Shown here piece after piece: positions 7,167 through 14,643 of a stretch of 27,535 bases of DNA. The notes beneath the pieces are model-generated. The model had not been told where the DNA came from and did not search any database. It was given only the letters and a program-made list of their open reading frames with translations. Location: contig DIXL01000085.1 in assembly GCA_002428685.1 (NCBI GenBank), forward strand, positions 5,557-33,091, given 5' to 3'. Every line of letters starts with the position of its first letter. The stretch's first letter is position 1. The translations under genes were made by a program, and so were the position numbers. This DNA is from Cloacimonetes bacterium UBA6081 (lineage in GTDB: Bacteria; Cloacimonadota; Cloacimonadia; Cloacimonadales; Cloacimonadaceae).

Positions 7167-8950
7167 AAACCAAGCTTAGCTTTCTTCCGGAACAGCCAGG
7201 AGTTTATATATGGAAAGGTAAGAGTGCCGAAGTAATTTATGTTGGCAAGGCGTTAAATTTAAAAAACCGGATAAAAAGCTATTTAAATCCTTCCGGTAAA
7301 GACACCAAGACCGAGCAATTGGTAAAAAACATCGCCGATTTGGAATACATTATCACCAATAGTGAAATCGACGCTTTTTTACTGGAAGCCACCTTAATAA
7401 AAAAATACCGCCCCAAATACAACATCATGCTTAAGGACGACAAACGCTATCCTTTTGTAAAAGTTACGATAAACGAACCTTTTCCTCGCATCTTCATCAC
7501 CCGAGACCTTATTAAAGATGGCTCTAAATATTTTGGTCCTTACACCGATGTCCGTGCTTTAAAACGCACCTTGCGAAGTTTTGAGTGGATTTTCCCCATC
7601 CGCAGTTGTGCACGCAATATCCCAAGAATAAAATACAAGCAAGCTTGCATCAATTATCAATTGGGCAAATGTCCAGCTCCCTGTGTCGGCTATATTTCGC
7701 AAAGCGATTATGCCTTAATTGTAAACCGCCTCCTTCGCTTTTTTGGGGGGCATTATCATGAAATTCTGGATGAGTTTAGAACCGAAATGCAGCTTGCCTC
7801 TACCTTGCTAAAGTTTGAAGAAGCAGCCAAACTTCGGGACAGAATTATTGCCATAGAACGCATTCAAAAGCGGCAATCCGTGTTTTTTACAGATAGGCGT
7901 AATATAGATATAGTAGGCTTTTATCAGGAAGACCGCACTTGTATTTGTTTAATCTTAAAAATGAAAGACGGAGCCATTGTCAATCAGGAAAACTATCCTT
8001 TAACCAATCTGGATTTTGAGCCGCGGGAAACAATTCTGTTCAGCTTTTTACAGCTATACTACACCACAGTAGAAAACATGCCTGAAGAAGTTTTATTGCC
8101 ATTTGAACCGCTTGATTTGGATAAACTGAATCTGTGGCTTGAGAATAAATTTGTGGTTCCGCAGCGCGGGGAAAAAACAAAACTAATCGCCATGGCCAAA
8201 CGAAATGCATTTCACCTTGTGGAAGAAAGCAAGCTGGCGCATCTTCGTAAGGCCAATCGCACCATTTTCCCCATTCAAGAATTGAAAGATGTTTTGCTGC
8301 TACCCCGTTTACCCCGAAAAATGGTTTGCATGGATATCTCAACAATTCAAGGCACCGACACAGTTTCCTCGGCCGTGTTTTTTGAAAACGGCAAAGCCAA
8401 AAAGAAGTTCTACCGTCATTTCATAATTCGAAGTATAGACACTCAAAATGACTTTGCAGCCATGCAGGAAACACTTCAACGGTTTTTGGCGGAAGTGGAT
8501 AAAGATGCAGAGATGAAACCAGATTTAATTATCATAGATGGTGGCAAAGGCCAGCTTTCCGCATCGCAGGCTGTGCTTTTGGCTTCAGATAAAACTGATA
8601 TCAGTCTGATCTCTCTGGCTAAAAGAGCGGAAGAGGTTTTTGTCCCCAAAGCAGAATCGTCCATTATCTTGCCCCGTTCCTCTTCTGCCTTACGTTTGTT
8701 GGTAAATATCCGAGACGAAGCACATCGCTTTGCCATTACCTTCCATCGCTCACGTCGTTCCAAACGCACGTTAGCAAGTGCGTTGGAAACCATCCCCGGC
8801 GTAGGAGAACAGAGTATGTTTTTGCTTTTGAAAGCTCTGGGCAGTGTAGAACAAATTAGCAAAACCGGAATTGAAACCCTCTGCCAGATAAAGGGCATAG
8901 GCCCAAAAACAGCAGAAACCATTTATAAACACTTTAACTCAGGAGGTTAA
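7142..8950 (+). CDS. uvrC: UvrABC excinuclease subunit C
   Basis: Makes the 3' and 5' incisions around bulky lesions after UvrB loading in nucleotide excision repair. Domains in the 602 residues: a GIY-YIG nuclease at about 13-95 (PGVYIWKG..VIYVGKALNLKNRI); the four-cysteine cluster Cys156, Cys169, Cys177, Cys181, spaced almost as in the E. coli Fe-S cluster; a UVR helix at 219-246 (FEEAAKLRDRI); the RNase H-like endonuclease with Asp398 (MDIS), Asp466 (IIDGGKGQ) and His528 (RDEAHRF); and tandem helix-hairpin-helix motifs at 545-600 (IPGVGEQ, IKGIGPKT). All expected catalytic residues are present. The gene overlaps murJ by 25 nt in another frame, indicating coupling. Confidence 0.97.
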   Translation: MQAPTKEIETKLSFLPEQPGVYIWKGKSAEVIYVGKALNLKNRIKSYLNPSGKDTKTEQLVKNIADLEYIITNSEIDAFLLEATLIKKYRPKYNIMLKDDKRYPFVKVTINEPFPRIFITRDLIKDGSKYFGPYTDVRALKRTLRSFEWIFPIRSCARNIPRIKYKQACINYQLGKCPAPCVGYISQSDYALIVNRLLRFFGGHYHEILDEFRTEMQLASTLLKFEEAAKLRDRIIAIERIQKRQSVFFTDRRNIDIVGFYQEDRTCICLILKMKDGAIVNQENYPLTNLDFEPRETILFSFLQLYYTTVENMPEEVLLPFEPLDLDKLNLWLENKFVVPQRGEKTKLIAMAKRNAFHLVEESKLAHLRKANRTIFPIQELKDVLLLPRLPRKMVCMDISTIQGTDTVSSAVFFENGKAKKKFYRHFIIRSIDTQNDFAAMQETLQRFLAEVDKDAEMKPDLIIIDGGKGQLSASQAVLLASDKTDISLISLAKRAEEVFVPKAESSIILPRSSSALRLLVNIRDEAHRFAITFHRSRRSKRTLASALETIPGVGEQSMFLLLKALGSVEQISKTGIETLCQIKGIGPKTAETIYKHFNSGG

Positions 8951-8952
8951 TT

Positions 8953-10074
8953 ATGCAATATCGCACAATGCCAAATTCTACAGACCGCATCTCCAGCCTT
9001 GGTTTCGGTTGCATGCGTTTTCCCACTTTGCCAGATGGTAAGATTGATGAACCCGCTGCTCTGGAAATGATGCACTATGCCTTTAAACATGGAGTTAATT
9101 ATTTCGATACTGCCTGGCCTTACCACGACCGGGCAAGTGAACCATTACTGGGTAGATTCCTTTCGGAAGTTAACCGTAAAAAGGTTCTGGTTGCAACCAA
9201 AATGCCCTGCTGGCTAATTAAATCCAAAGAGGATATGCATAAGTATTTAAAGGAACAGTTGCAACGTTTACAGACTGATTATATTGACTATTACCTGTTA
9301 CATGCCTTGGGTAAGGCAAGCTGGAAAAACATGAAAGAACTGGGGGTTTGGGAATTTTTACTGGAAGCAAAAGCCAGTGGAAAAATCCGCTATCTTGGCT
9401 TTAGCTTTCATGATGATTACCCAACCTTTAAAAAAATAGCAAATGCCTATGATTGGGATTTCTGCCAGATTATGCTAAACTATCTGGACACCCATTACCA
9501 GGCAGGAATAAATGGCTACAAACTGGCTGTTGCCAAAGGCATGGGTGTAATTGCGATGGAACCTCTTAGAGGTGGGAAATTAATCAGTCCGCTTCCGCAA
9601 TCTATTGACAAGCTATGGAAAAAAGGTAATTACCAGCCTTTAGAAAGAGCTCTAAGCTGGATTTGGAATCTCTCTGGTTGCACAGTTTTGCTTAGCGGAA
9701 TGAGTAATATGGAGCAATTAAAAGAAAACCTGACTTTTGCAGATATCTGCAAGGCAGAATCCCTTAGCGATAAAGAGCTGAAACTTTATGCAAAAGTGCG
9801 CCGTGAATATCTTAAACGCATTCCCATCCGCTGCAGCGAATGCCGATATTGCCTTCCCTGTCCTTCTAAAGTAGGTATTCCCTACATTTTTGGAGTTTAC
9901 AACGAAGCCATAATGTTTGATAATAAGCTCCGCCTTCAAGAGGAATACAAAGCTTTTATCCCAGACGAAAACAAAGCTGATAAATGCACAAACTGCAGTG
10001 CTTGCCTAGCTAAATGCCCCCAACATATAGAAATTCCAACCGAACTAAAAAAGATTGCGGAGTTCTTTGCTTAA
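8953..10074 (+). CDS. Aldo/keto reductase with C-terminal 2[4Fe-4S] ferredoxin domain
   Basis: A 373-residue oxidoreductase. The (beta/alpha)8 aldo/keto reductase part (1-280) shows the catalytic tetrad Asp52, Tyr57, Lys83 and His117 (DTAWPYH, ATKMP, YYLLHA). The C-terminal part has two cysteine clusters, Cys294/297/300/303 and Cys345/348/351/355, the second a classic CxxCxxCxxxCP. This architecture is widespread in anaerobes and suggests reduction of a carbonyl substrate linked to an iron-sulfur electron donor; the substrate is unknown. An AGGAGG Shine-Dalgarno site lies inside the last codons of uvrC and the ATG follows the uvrC stop by two bases, so it belongs to that operon. It converges with the dead kinase gene, 4 bp away. 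Confidence 0.93.
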   Translation: MQYRTMPNSTDRISSLGFGCMRFPTLPDGKIDEPAALEMMHYAFKHGVNYFDTAWPYHDRASEPLLGRFLSEVNRKKVLVATKMPCWLIKSKEDMHKYLKEQLQRLQTDYIDYYLLHALGKASWKNMKELGVWEFLLEAKASGKIRYLGFSFHDDYPTFKKIANAYDWDFCQIMLNYLDTHYQAGINGYKLAVAKGMGVIAMEPLRGGKLISPLPQSIDKLWKKGNYQPLERALSWIWNLSGCTVLLSGMSNMEQLKENLTFADICKAESLSDKELKLYAKVRREYLKRIPIRCSECRYCLPCPSKVGIPYIFGVYNEAIMFDNKLRLQEEYKAFIPDENKADKCTNCSACLAKCPQHIEIPTELKKIAEFFA

Positions 10075-10078
10075 GTAA

Positions 10079-11058
10079 TCATCTGTCCTCTACCACAGGG
10101 AAATATAGTTCTGCTACAGTGCCTATTCCCACCTCAGAACTAATCCTGAAGTATCCGCCATGTTTGGTGATGAGCGAAAACACCGTTGGGATTCAGAGTC
10201 CGGTTCCGGTTTCTTTGGTAGTATAATAAGGTAAGAATATTTTGTCAAGCTCATTGGCAGGAATACCGGGACCATTATCAATAATGTTCAATTGGATATA
10301 TCTGCCAATCATTAATGAGAGTTCGGAGTTTTGATCTACTTCCACAAGAGAAGTAGAGATGATAACTTTACCCCCGTTTTCCATTGCTTGGGCAGCATTT
10401 ATAAGCAAGTTTGTAACAATCTGGCTAACTGTGCCATCCGGCATTTTTACTGGAGGAAGAGATTGCGCCAATTGATACTCAATCTTGATATTTTTGTTAT
10501 AAAGAACCATTCCTGCGAGCTTTTGGGGATTTGAAAGCATGGTAGATGTCCCTTCTACCTTGTCTGCATTTTTGTCCAGAGCAAAAAGCTGGGTTGCGAT
10601 ATCTTAACCTTGTAAAACTACTTTCTCTGTGTCACGCAAAATAGTCTGAGCTTCAGAATCCTCAGCAATGGACATCTGGGCTAAACTAATACTTCCCAAG
10701 ATTGTTCCCAACAGATTGTTAAAATCGTGGGCCATTCCGGCAGCCATGTATCCTAATGCCTCGTGTTTCTCCATTCTGTTCCGTTCAGCTTCAATTCTCA
10801 ATTTTTCGCCAATATCGCGGAAGGTGATCACAATTCCCCTGGGATTACTTTCGGTATCTTTTATGATAGCTATGCTCGCTTCAATTGGAATATCTTTACC
10901 CTTAGTGTTTATAAGATAATAGACCATACCGGATTGAAGCTTTCTGGATGGATTTAGCAATTGCTTCAGGTTAGTAATTTCCACTTTTTTAGTTTTGATG
11001 TTTTTCAGATTAAAAAAATCTTCAATGGGTTTGTTTAATATATCTTCAGTAGTGCTCT
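10079..11058 (-). pseudogene. Degenerate PAS-domain sensor histidine kinase, 5'-truncated
   Basis: One minus-strand frame carries a whole kinase core interrupted by two in-frame stops: TAA at 10604-10606 and TGA at 10193-10195. Order of parts: a partial PAS domain (around 11057-10820, ending FRDIGEKLRIEAE), the H-box AAGMAHDFNNLL, the N-box QIVTNLLINAAQAM, the G1 box DNGPGIP, the F-box YYTTKETGTGL and, beyond the TGA, PTVFSLITKHGGYFRISS followed by EVGIGTVAELYFP to a final TGA at 10079-10081. The TGA replaces a Gly codon of the usual GTGLGL motif, most simply GGA to TGA. The 5' end is cut at about 11058, where it meets a fragment of a secreted-protein gene. No response regulator is adjacent. 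No frameshifts were needed, so inactivation looks recent. Confidence 0.85.
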
Positions 11059-11400
11059 TTCACTTTTTGTCCACGAAGATTATACACCACCAGAGATCGT
11101 TGAATAATTGCCAGTACTCCCAGTAGAGCGAGTTTCACACTTGTCGTTCCCGCGGAGGCGGGAATCCAGCCCTTTTATTAGTTCTGTATATACTGAAGAT
11201 AACTGCCTATATTCCAATTATCTATTTCTGTCATCCCTCTGGGATTATTCAGGGCTGGTTTCCCGCCTCCGCGGGAACGACAAACAGTTTTCGCTATGTG
11301 CAACGATTTTTACCAACTTCACAAGGCCATCTTGAAGAACTGCATAACTAATAGTGGTGGAGGGATTGGGATAGTCTGTTTGGTTGCCTTCGAGAGATCG
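11059..11400 (-). pseudogene. Remnant (copy A) of a FlgD/Por-type C-terminal domain, split by a MITE-like element
   Basis: On the minus strand, 11400-11311 reads QTDYPNPSTTISYAV then LQDGLVKL, the first half of a secretion-type CTD. After the 218-bp insertion, 11092-11059 reads VVYNLRGQKVKE and then runs into the dead histidine kinase region. The second half of the domain is absent here, unlike copy B at 13619-14114. The junction with the kinase lies at about 11055-11060, where a few A/G bases are shared. It begins just after the stop codon of the 714-residue gene and is the 3' part of the duplicated segment. Confidence 0.75.
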
Positions 11401-11928
11401 TTAATGTTCTTGATCCTACTTTAACAGCATCAGCTTATGCACTATCACCTGAGTGCCTTGTTCCAGCTTGGCAAAGTAAAGACCGGATGCTAATGGCTTG
11501 CCCTTGTCATCGCAGGAGTTCCAAACCAAGCTGTGATAGCCTTGGACAAGCTTGGCATGTGTAAGGGTTTTAACCTTTTGCCCCTTGATATTGTAGATGC
11601 ATAGCTTGGTATCACCGGTTTGGGGAAGGATAAAGCTGAAGGTAGTATTGGGATTAAAGGGATTGGGATAGTTGGATAGGCTGAGAGAATTGGAAACAGG
11701 AGGAGTGCTTTCATCATCCGTGGCTACATCACTACGCTGCAAGGGGATGTTAAGGATGGTATCTTCTCCTTCTACCACTACGACATTGGGGATAACTAAG
11801 TCCTGATAGTCCCAACGGCTGATCTGGACAGCATAGGTTCCCGGCCCGCTGGGATAGGGAAAGCAGCCAAGCGTATCACTAAACTCCGGCAACTTACCCA
11901 TTATCTCTATCTTGGCACAATCCACCGG
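11063..11928. repeat. Direct repeat, copy A (partner 13777-14643)
   Basis: About 866 bp that matches 13777-14643 almost base for base. It covers the flanking CTD remnant, the palindromic element and the last ~510 bp of the beta-helix gene. Outside the repeat the two genes are much less alike: identity falls sharply after the CACAATCCACCGGT shared at the inner edge. The offset is about 2715 bp. This pattern fits tandem duplication followed by divergence of the 5' parts, or gene conversion of the 3' module. Confidence 0.85.
11093..11310. mobile_element. MITE-like palindromic element, copy A (218 bp)
   Basis: Near-perfect inner inverted repeats lie at 11141-11172 and 11252-11283 (31 of 32 positions), beginning TTGTCGTTCCCGCGGAGGCG; each arm also contains its own TTCCCGC-GGAG-GCGGGAA palindrome. 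Outer ends are GAGATCGTTG on the left and CAACGATTTT on the right, matching 8 of 10 when inverted. The flanks CACCA (11088-11092) and TACCA (11311-11315) look like a diverged 5-bp target duplication. There is no coding capacity of its own. The arm core resembles the widespread TTCCCGCG..GCGGGAATCCA family, including Neisseria dRS3-like repeats; membership is inferred by eye. Confidence 0.75.
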
Positions 11929-13560
11929 TTCCAGGCTTTGCGAATCGAAAACATAGCCACTAATACCACCTATATAAACCGAATTGTATTCATAAGCTCC
12001 CATATCCACAGCACTGGGACCACCTACATAACCGGGTGCCATTCTCTTGTGATATCTTAGATCAAAGGATGGCATATTATCAATTACAACTCCAGTATCT
12101 ATACAAGGAGAGCCCTGACCTAAACTGAAATCGCCAGCCAGGGAATCGGCATATTGAGGGCTGGCAACAATGTTTCCGCCTCCGACAAAGCTTGGAGGAA
12201 CAGGGGTATCCACACAATTGTTCATGAATACGTGTGGGTGACCATCAACATGGGACAAATCGTATCCGATGTTACCGTCCATAATATTATTATAGGATTC
12301 CGTGCTTGAATGAGATCCAGTGCTAACGTATGGATAGTTAATTATGGTATTGTTGAACAATAATGGTGATACTTCCCAACTATAAATTGCTACGCCATTA
12401 GGTGAACCATCAGGAGGGAAATGACGGAATAGATTATTATAGATCCTTGGTTGGTTAAATTCTGTATTCGTATTTCCTCGAAGATCTATTACGCGCAAAT
12501 AGTAACTATTAGTTTCAAAGATGTTGTTATGTATATCAACATGCGGATGATCGTCGTAATCAATTTTCACATGTCCATAGCCATAATTATCTGATATGTG
12601 GTGTTCACCCCCCCCCCCTGCTCCCATGCTTGCATACCCTGTCCCCAGATTCGGTTTATAGATATAGTTCCTCCGGCAATACACAGTATCAGCTTCAGAA
12701 TATGACATACAAAAGAACTTGGTTAGCGAATTGTATGATGCATTCCCATACATGTTCTGAGACCCTACATATCGAGAAAAGTCTTTCTTTGCATCATTTT
12801 CAGTATAGTTGGCATATTTATTGAATATCACTTCAAGATTAACACCTCCCCAGCCAATATCTGATGCAGTGCCGGAAAACTCACATCGGGCTATTGTTAG
12901 CTTTGGGATGTCTTCAAGATCAGACCCGGCAAGAATGAAACTGGAAGTGAAGTGAAAACCATTGAGATTGTAAGAAGTGAATTTGCAGCCATAAATAACC
13001 GTATCTTCCTGTAGGTCCAAGGCAATGGCGTTAGTATTGGTTTCAAAAGTGCAATATTTTACATATATTCTACCATTCATCACGCACAAAGCACCCCAAC
13101 TATTGGGATAAGTGTAATTAATTATCCCCATGAAAGTGCGGTTAATATGGCAGTATTCAAATTCAGATTTGGAGGCGTTTTCAGTAAAATGAATTCCTCC
13201 CCAACGGAACAGTTGGTCACTTTGCCAGGTATCGAAGATAATGGGATTGGCCTGAGTGCCACGTGCCACAATCTTACCATGGACGACAATCATCTTTGCT
13301 ATTGGCTCTATGGGATTGTTGATAGTTCCATGCCAGAAAAAATCATACCAATCAACACCAATGGAAGCACCGACTACCTGAACTTGCACCCCAGGCTCTA
13401 TAGTAAGGGTTACACCTGGGGCAATGTATAAGAATGATACCACCCGATAGGGACTATTCCGTAAATCCCAGGTAATATCCTGTGAAATAGTTCCCCCTAC
13501 GTCCATAGCATTAAGGCCAATAGCCATTATAAATAGGGTTGATAAAAGGATGTATTTCAT
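11416..13560 (-). CDS. Secreted right-handed beta-helix protein with C-terminal sorting-type domain (paralog A)
   Basis: A 714-residue exported protein of unknown function. MKYILLSTLFIMAIGLNA is a clear signal peptide. Residues ~25-500 have repeated short strands and Asn-rich turns (TLTIEPGVQVQV, CHINRTFMG, CTFETNTNAIAL, NNTIINYP) typical of parallel beta-helix/PbH1 proteins. Residues ~528-612 (GGISGYVFDSQSLEPVDCAK onward) look like a carboxypeptidase regulatory-like beta-sandwich. The last ~87 residues are a FlgD/Por-type CTD (NYPNPFNPNTTFSF, IYNIKGQKVKTL, ASGLYFAKLEQG, LMLLK), which in T9SS bacteria directs secretion; no secretion genes are in this window. AAGGA lies 7 nt before the ATG. 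An 11-G tract lies in the middle of the gene. About half identical to paralog B in the N-terminal part, near-identical at the end. Confidence 0.85.
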   Translation of the reverse strand: MKYILLSTLFIMAIGLNAMDVGGTISQDITWDLRNSPYRVVSFLYIAPGVTLTIEPGVQVQVVGASIGVDWYDFFWHGTINNPIEPIAKMIVVHGKIVARGTQANPIIFDTWQSDQLFRWGGIHFTENASKSEFEYCHINRTFMGIINYTYPNSWGALCVMNGRIYVKYCTFETNTNAIALDLQEDTVIYGCKFTSYNLNGFHFTSSFILAGSDLEDIPKLTIARCEFSGTASDIGWGGVNLEVIFNKYANYTENDAKKDFSRYVGSQNMYGNASYNSLTKFFCMSYSEADTVYCRRNYIYKPNLGTGYASMGAGGGGEHHISDNYGYGHVKIDYDDHPHVDIHNNIFETNSYYLRVIDLRGNTNTEFNQPRIYNNLFRHFPPDGSPNGVAIYSWEVSPLLFNNTIINYPYVSTGSHSSTESYNNIMDGNIGYDLSHVDGHPHVFMNNCVDTPVPPSFVGGGNIVASPQYADSLAGDFSLGQGSPCIDTGVVIDNMPSFDLRYHKRMAPGYVGGPSAVDMGAYEYNSVYIGGISGYVFDSQSLEPVDCAKIEIMGKLPEFSDTLGCFPYPSGPGTYAVQISRWDYQDLVIPNVVVVEGEDTILNIPLQRSDVATDDESTPPVSNSLSLSNYPNPFNPNTTFSFILPQTGDTKLCIYNIKGQKVKTLTHAKLVQGYHSLVWNSCDDKGKPLASGLYFAKLEQGTQVIVHKLMLLK
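12608..12618 (-). repeat. Poly-G(11) tract inside a secreted-protein gene
   Basis: Eleven consecutive C on the plus strand, read as G11 on the coding strand, encode part of GAGGGGEHH near residue 315 of the 714-residue protein. At the current length the frame is open. A change of one or two G would shift the frame and remove the C-terminal domain. Paralog B has no such tract at the matching place (GGDGLGDIHISDN). Confidence 0.9.
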
Positions 13561-13580
13561 TTTCTTATCCTTGCTTTAAG

Positions 13581-13609
13581 GTTGGAGTCCCTTGTGCAGG
13601 GACTCCAAC
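13581..13609. repeat. Perfect 12-bp stem intergenic hairpin
   Basis: GTTGGAGTCCCT (13581-13592), a 5-nt loop TGTGC and AGGGACTCCAAC (13598-13609) form a perfect stem. It lies between the end of CTD remnant B (stop at 13619) and the start of the 714-residue gene (ATG at 13560). No U-run follows in the minus-strand transcript, so it is more likely an mRNA processing or stability element, or attenuator, than a standard intrinsic terminator. Confidence 0.75.
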
Positions 13610-13618
13610 ACATTTAGG

Positions 13619-14114
13619 TTATTTTAACAGCATCATTTTACGAACATGGCTTTTTCCGCCTTGTTCAATCCTGATAAAGTAGATTCCTGATGAAACCGAT
13701 CTTCCCGACGTGTCAGTTCCTGTCCAGATAATTTTATAATTCCCGGCAAGATGTTTTCCGTTTACCAGTTCTTTTACCTTCTGTCCACGAAGATTATACA
13801 CTACCAGAGATCGTTGAATAATTGCCAGTACTCCCCAAAGAGCGAGTTTCACACTTGTCGTTCCCGCGGAGGCGGGAATCCAGCCCTTTTATTAGTTCTG
13901 TATAAACGGAAGATAACTGCATATATTCCAATTATCTATATCTGTCATCCCTCTGGGATTTTTCAGGGCTGGTTTCCCGCCTCCGCGGGAACGACAAACA
14001 GTTTTCGCTATGTGCAACGATTTTTACCAACTTCACAAGTCCATCTTGGGGAACAGCATAATTAATAGTGGTGGAGGGATTGGGATAGTCTGTTTGGTTG
14101 CCTTCGAGAGATCG
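13619..14114 (-). pseudogene. FlgD/Por-type C-terminal domain remnant (copy B), split by a MITE-like element
   Basis: Minus strand 14114-14025 reads QTDYPNPSTTINYAV then PQDGLVKL, and 13806-13619 reads VVYNLRGQKVKELVNG through SSGIYFIRIEQGG and ends KMMLLK plus a TAA. Removing the intervening 218-bp element with one TGGTA copy joins them as GLVKLVVYNLRGQ with no frame change, giving a complete ~85-residue CTD. No signal peptide or body domain precedes it: an in-frame TAA stands just upstream, 12 bp from the stop of the 727-residue gene. It is therefore the isolated tail of a lost secreted protein. A frame read from GTG 13852 through the element end (VKLALWGVLAIIQ) is an accident of the insertion. 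Confidence 0.8.
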
Positions 14115-14643
14115 TTAATGTTCTTGATCCTACTTTAACAGCATCAGCTTGTGGACTTTCACCTGAGTGCCTTGTTCCAGCTTGGCAAAGTAAAGACCGG
14201 ATGCTAATGGTTTGCCCCTGTCATCGCAGGAGTTCCAAACCAGGCTGTGATGACCTTGGACAAGCTTGGCACTTGTAAGGGTTTTTACCTTTTGCCCCTT
14301 GATATTGTAGATGCTTAGCTTGGTATCTCCTGTTTGCGGTAAGATAAAGCTGAAAGTGGTATTGGGATTAAAGGGATTGGGATAGTTGGATAGGCTGAGA
14401 GAATTGGAAACAGGAGGAGTGCTTTGGTCTTCTGTGGCTACATCACTGCGCTGCAAGGGGATATTAAGGATGGTGTCTTCTCCCTCCACCACTACTACAT
14501 TGGGGATGATTAAATCCTCATAATCCCAACGGCTTACCTTGACAGTATAGGTTCCCGCTCCACAGGGATAGGGAAAGCAGCCAAGCGTATCACTAAACTC
14601 CGGCAGTTTACCCATTATCTCTATCTTTGCACAATCCACCGGT
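13777..14643. repeat. Direct repeat, copy B (partner 11063-11928)
   Basis: Second copy of the ~866-bp segment. It covers the CTD remnant, the palindromic element and the last ~510 bp of the 727-residue gene. Differences from copy A are scattered single-base changes plus about one net base of length. Upstream of 14643 the paired genes remain homologous but at clearly lower identity. Confidence 0.85.
13807..14024. mobile_element. MITE-like palindromic element, copy B (218 bp)
   Basis: Same length and layout as copy A. Inner arms are at 13855-13886 and 13966-13997 (31 of 32 positions). Outer ends are GAGATCGTTG and CAACGATTTT. Exact 5-bp flanks TACCA lie at 13802-13806 and 14025-14029. The element interrupts a CTD reading frame at the Leu-Val codons, and excision with one flank copy restores it, which is strong evidence of insertion. 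Both copies occupy the same site, so they arose by duplication of an already interrupted segment rather than by two transpositions. Confidence 0.8.

Noticed and set aside
8476..8922. Antisense open frames within uvrC (also 4698-5084 and 5090-5467 within holB)
   Set aside because: They lie wholly within well-supported genes on the other strand and show no start signals or homology features.
10193..10195. UGA read as glycine (alternative genetic code as in Gracilibacteria/SR1)
   Set aside because: The TGA stands exactly where Gly is expected in GTGLGL. However, the same kinase gene has a second stop that is TAA, and TGA acts as a true stop at 16393-16395, right after the conserved LLK end of a CTD protein. 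A nonsense mutation is simpler.
10193..10984. Two separate short genes (a PAS/H-box protein at 10604-10984 and an ATPase-like protein at 10193-10540)
   Set aside because: Both pieces, the stretch between them and the sequence beyond 10193 lie in one frame and together make a single standard kinase core. The downstream piece has no ribosome-binding site. One decayed gene explains all.
13751..14065. Plus-strand open frame through the palindromic element (RSRGGGNPA ... GWFPASAGTT), with a similar one at 11108-11335
   Set aside because: This is the usual translation artefact of TTCCCGCG palindromic repeats; it has no start signals and spans the insertion borders.
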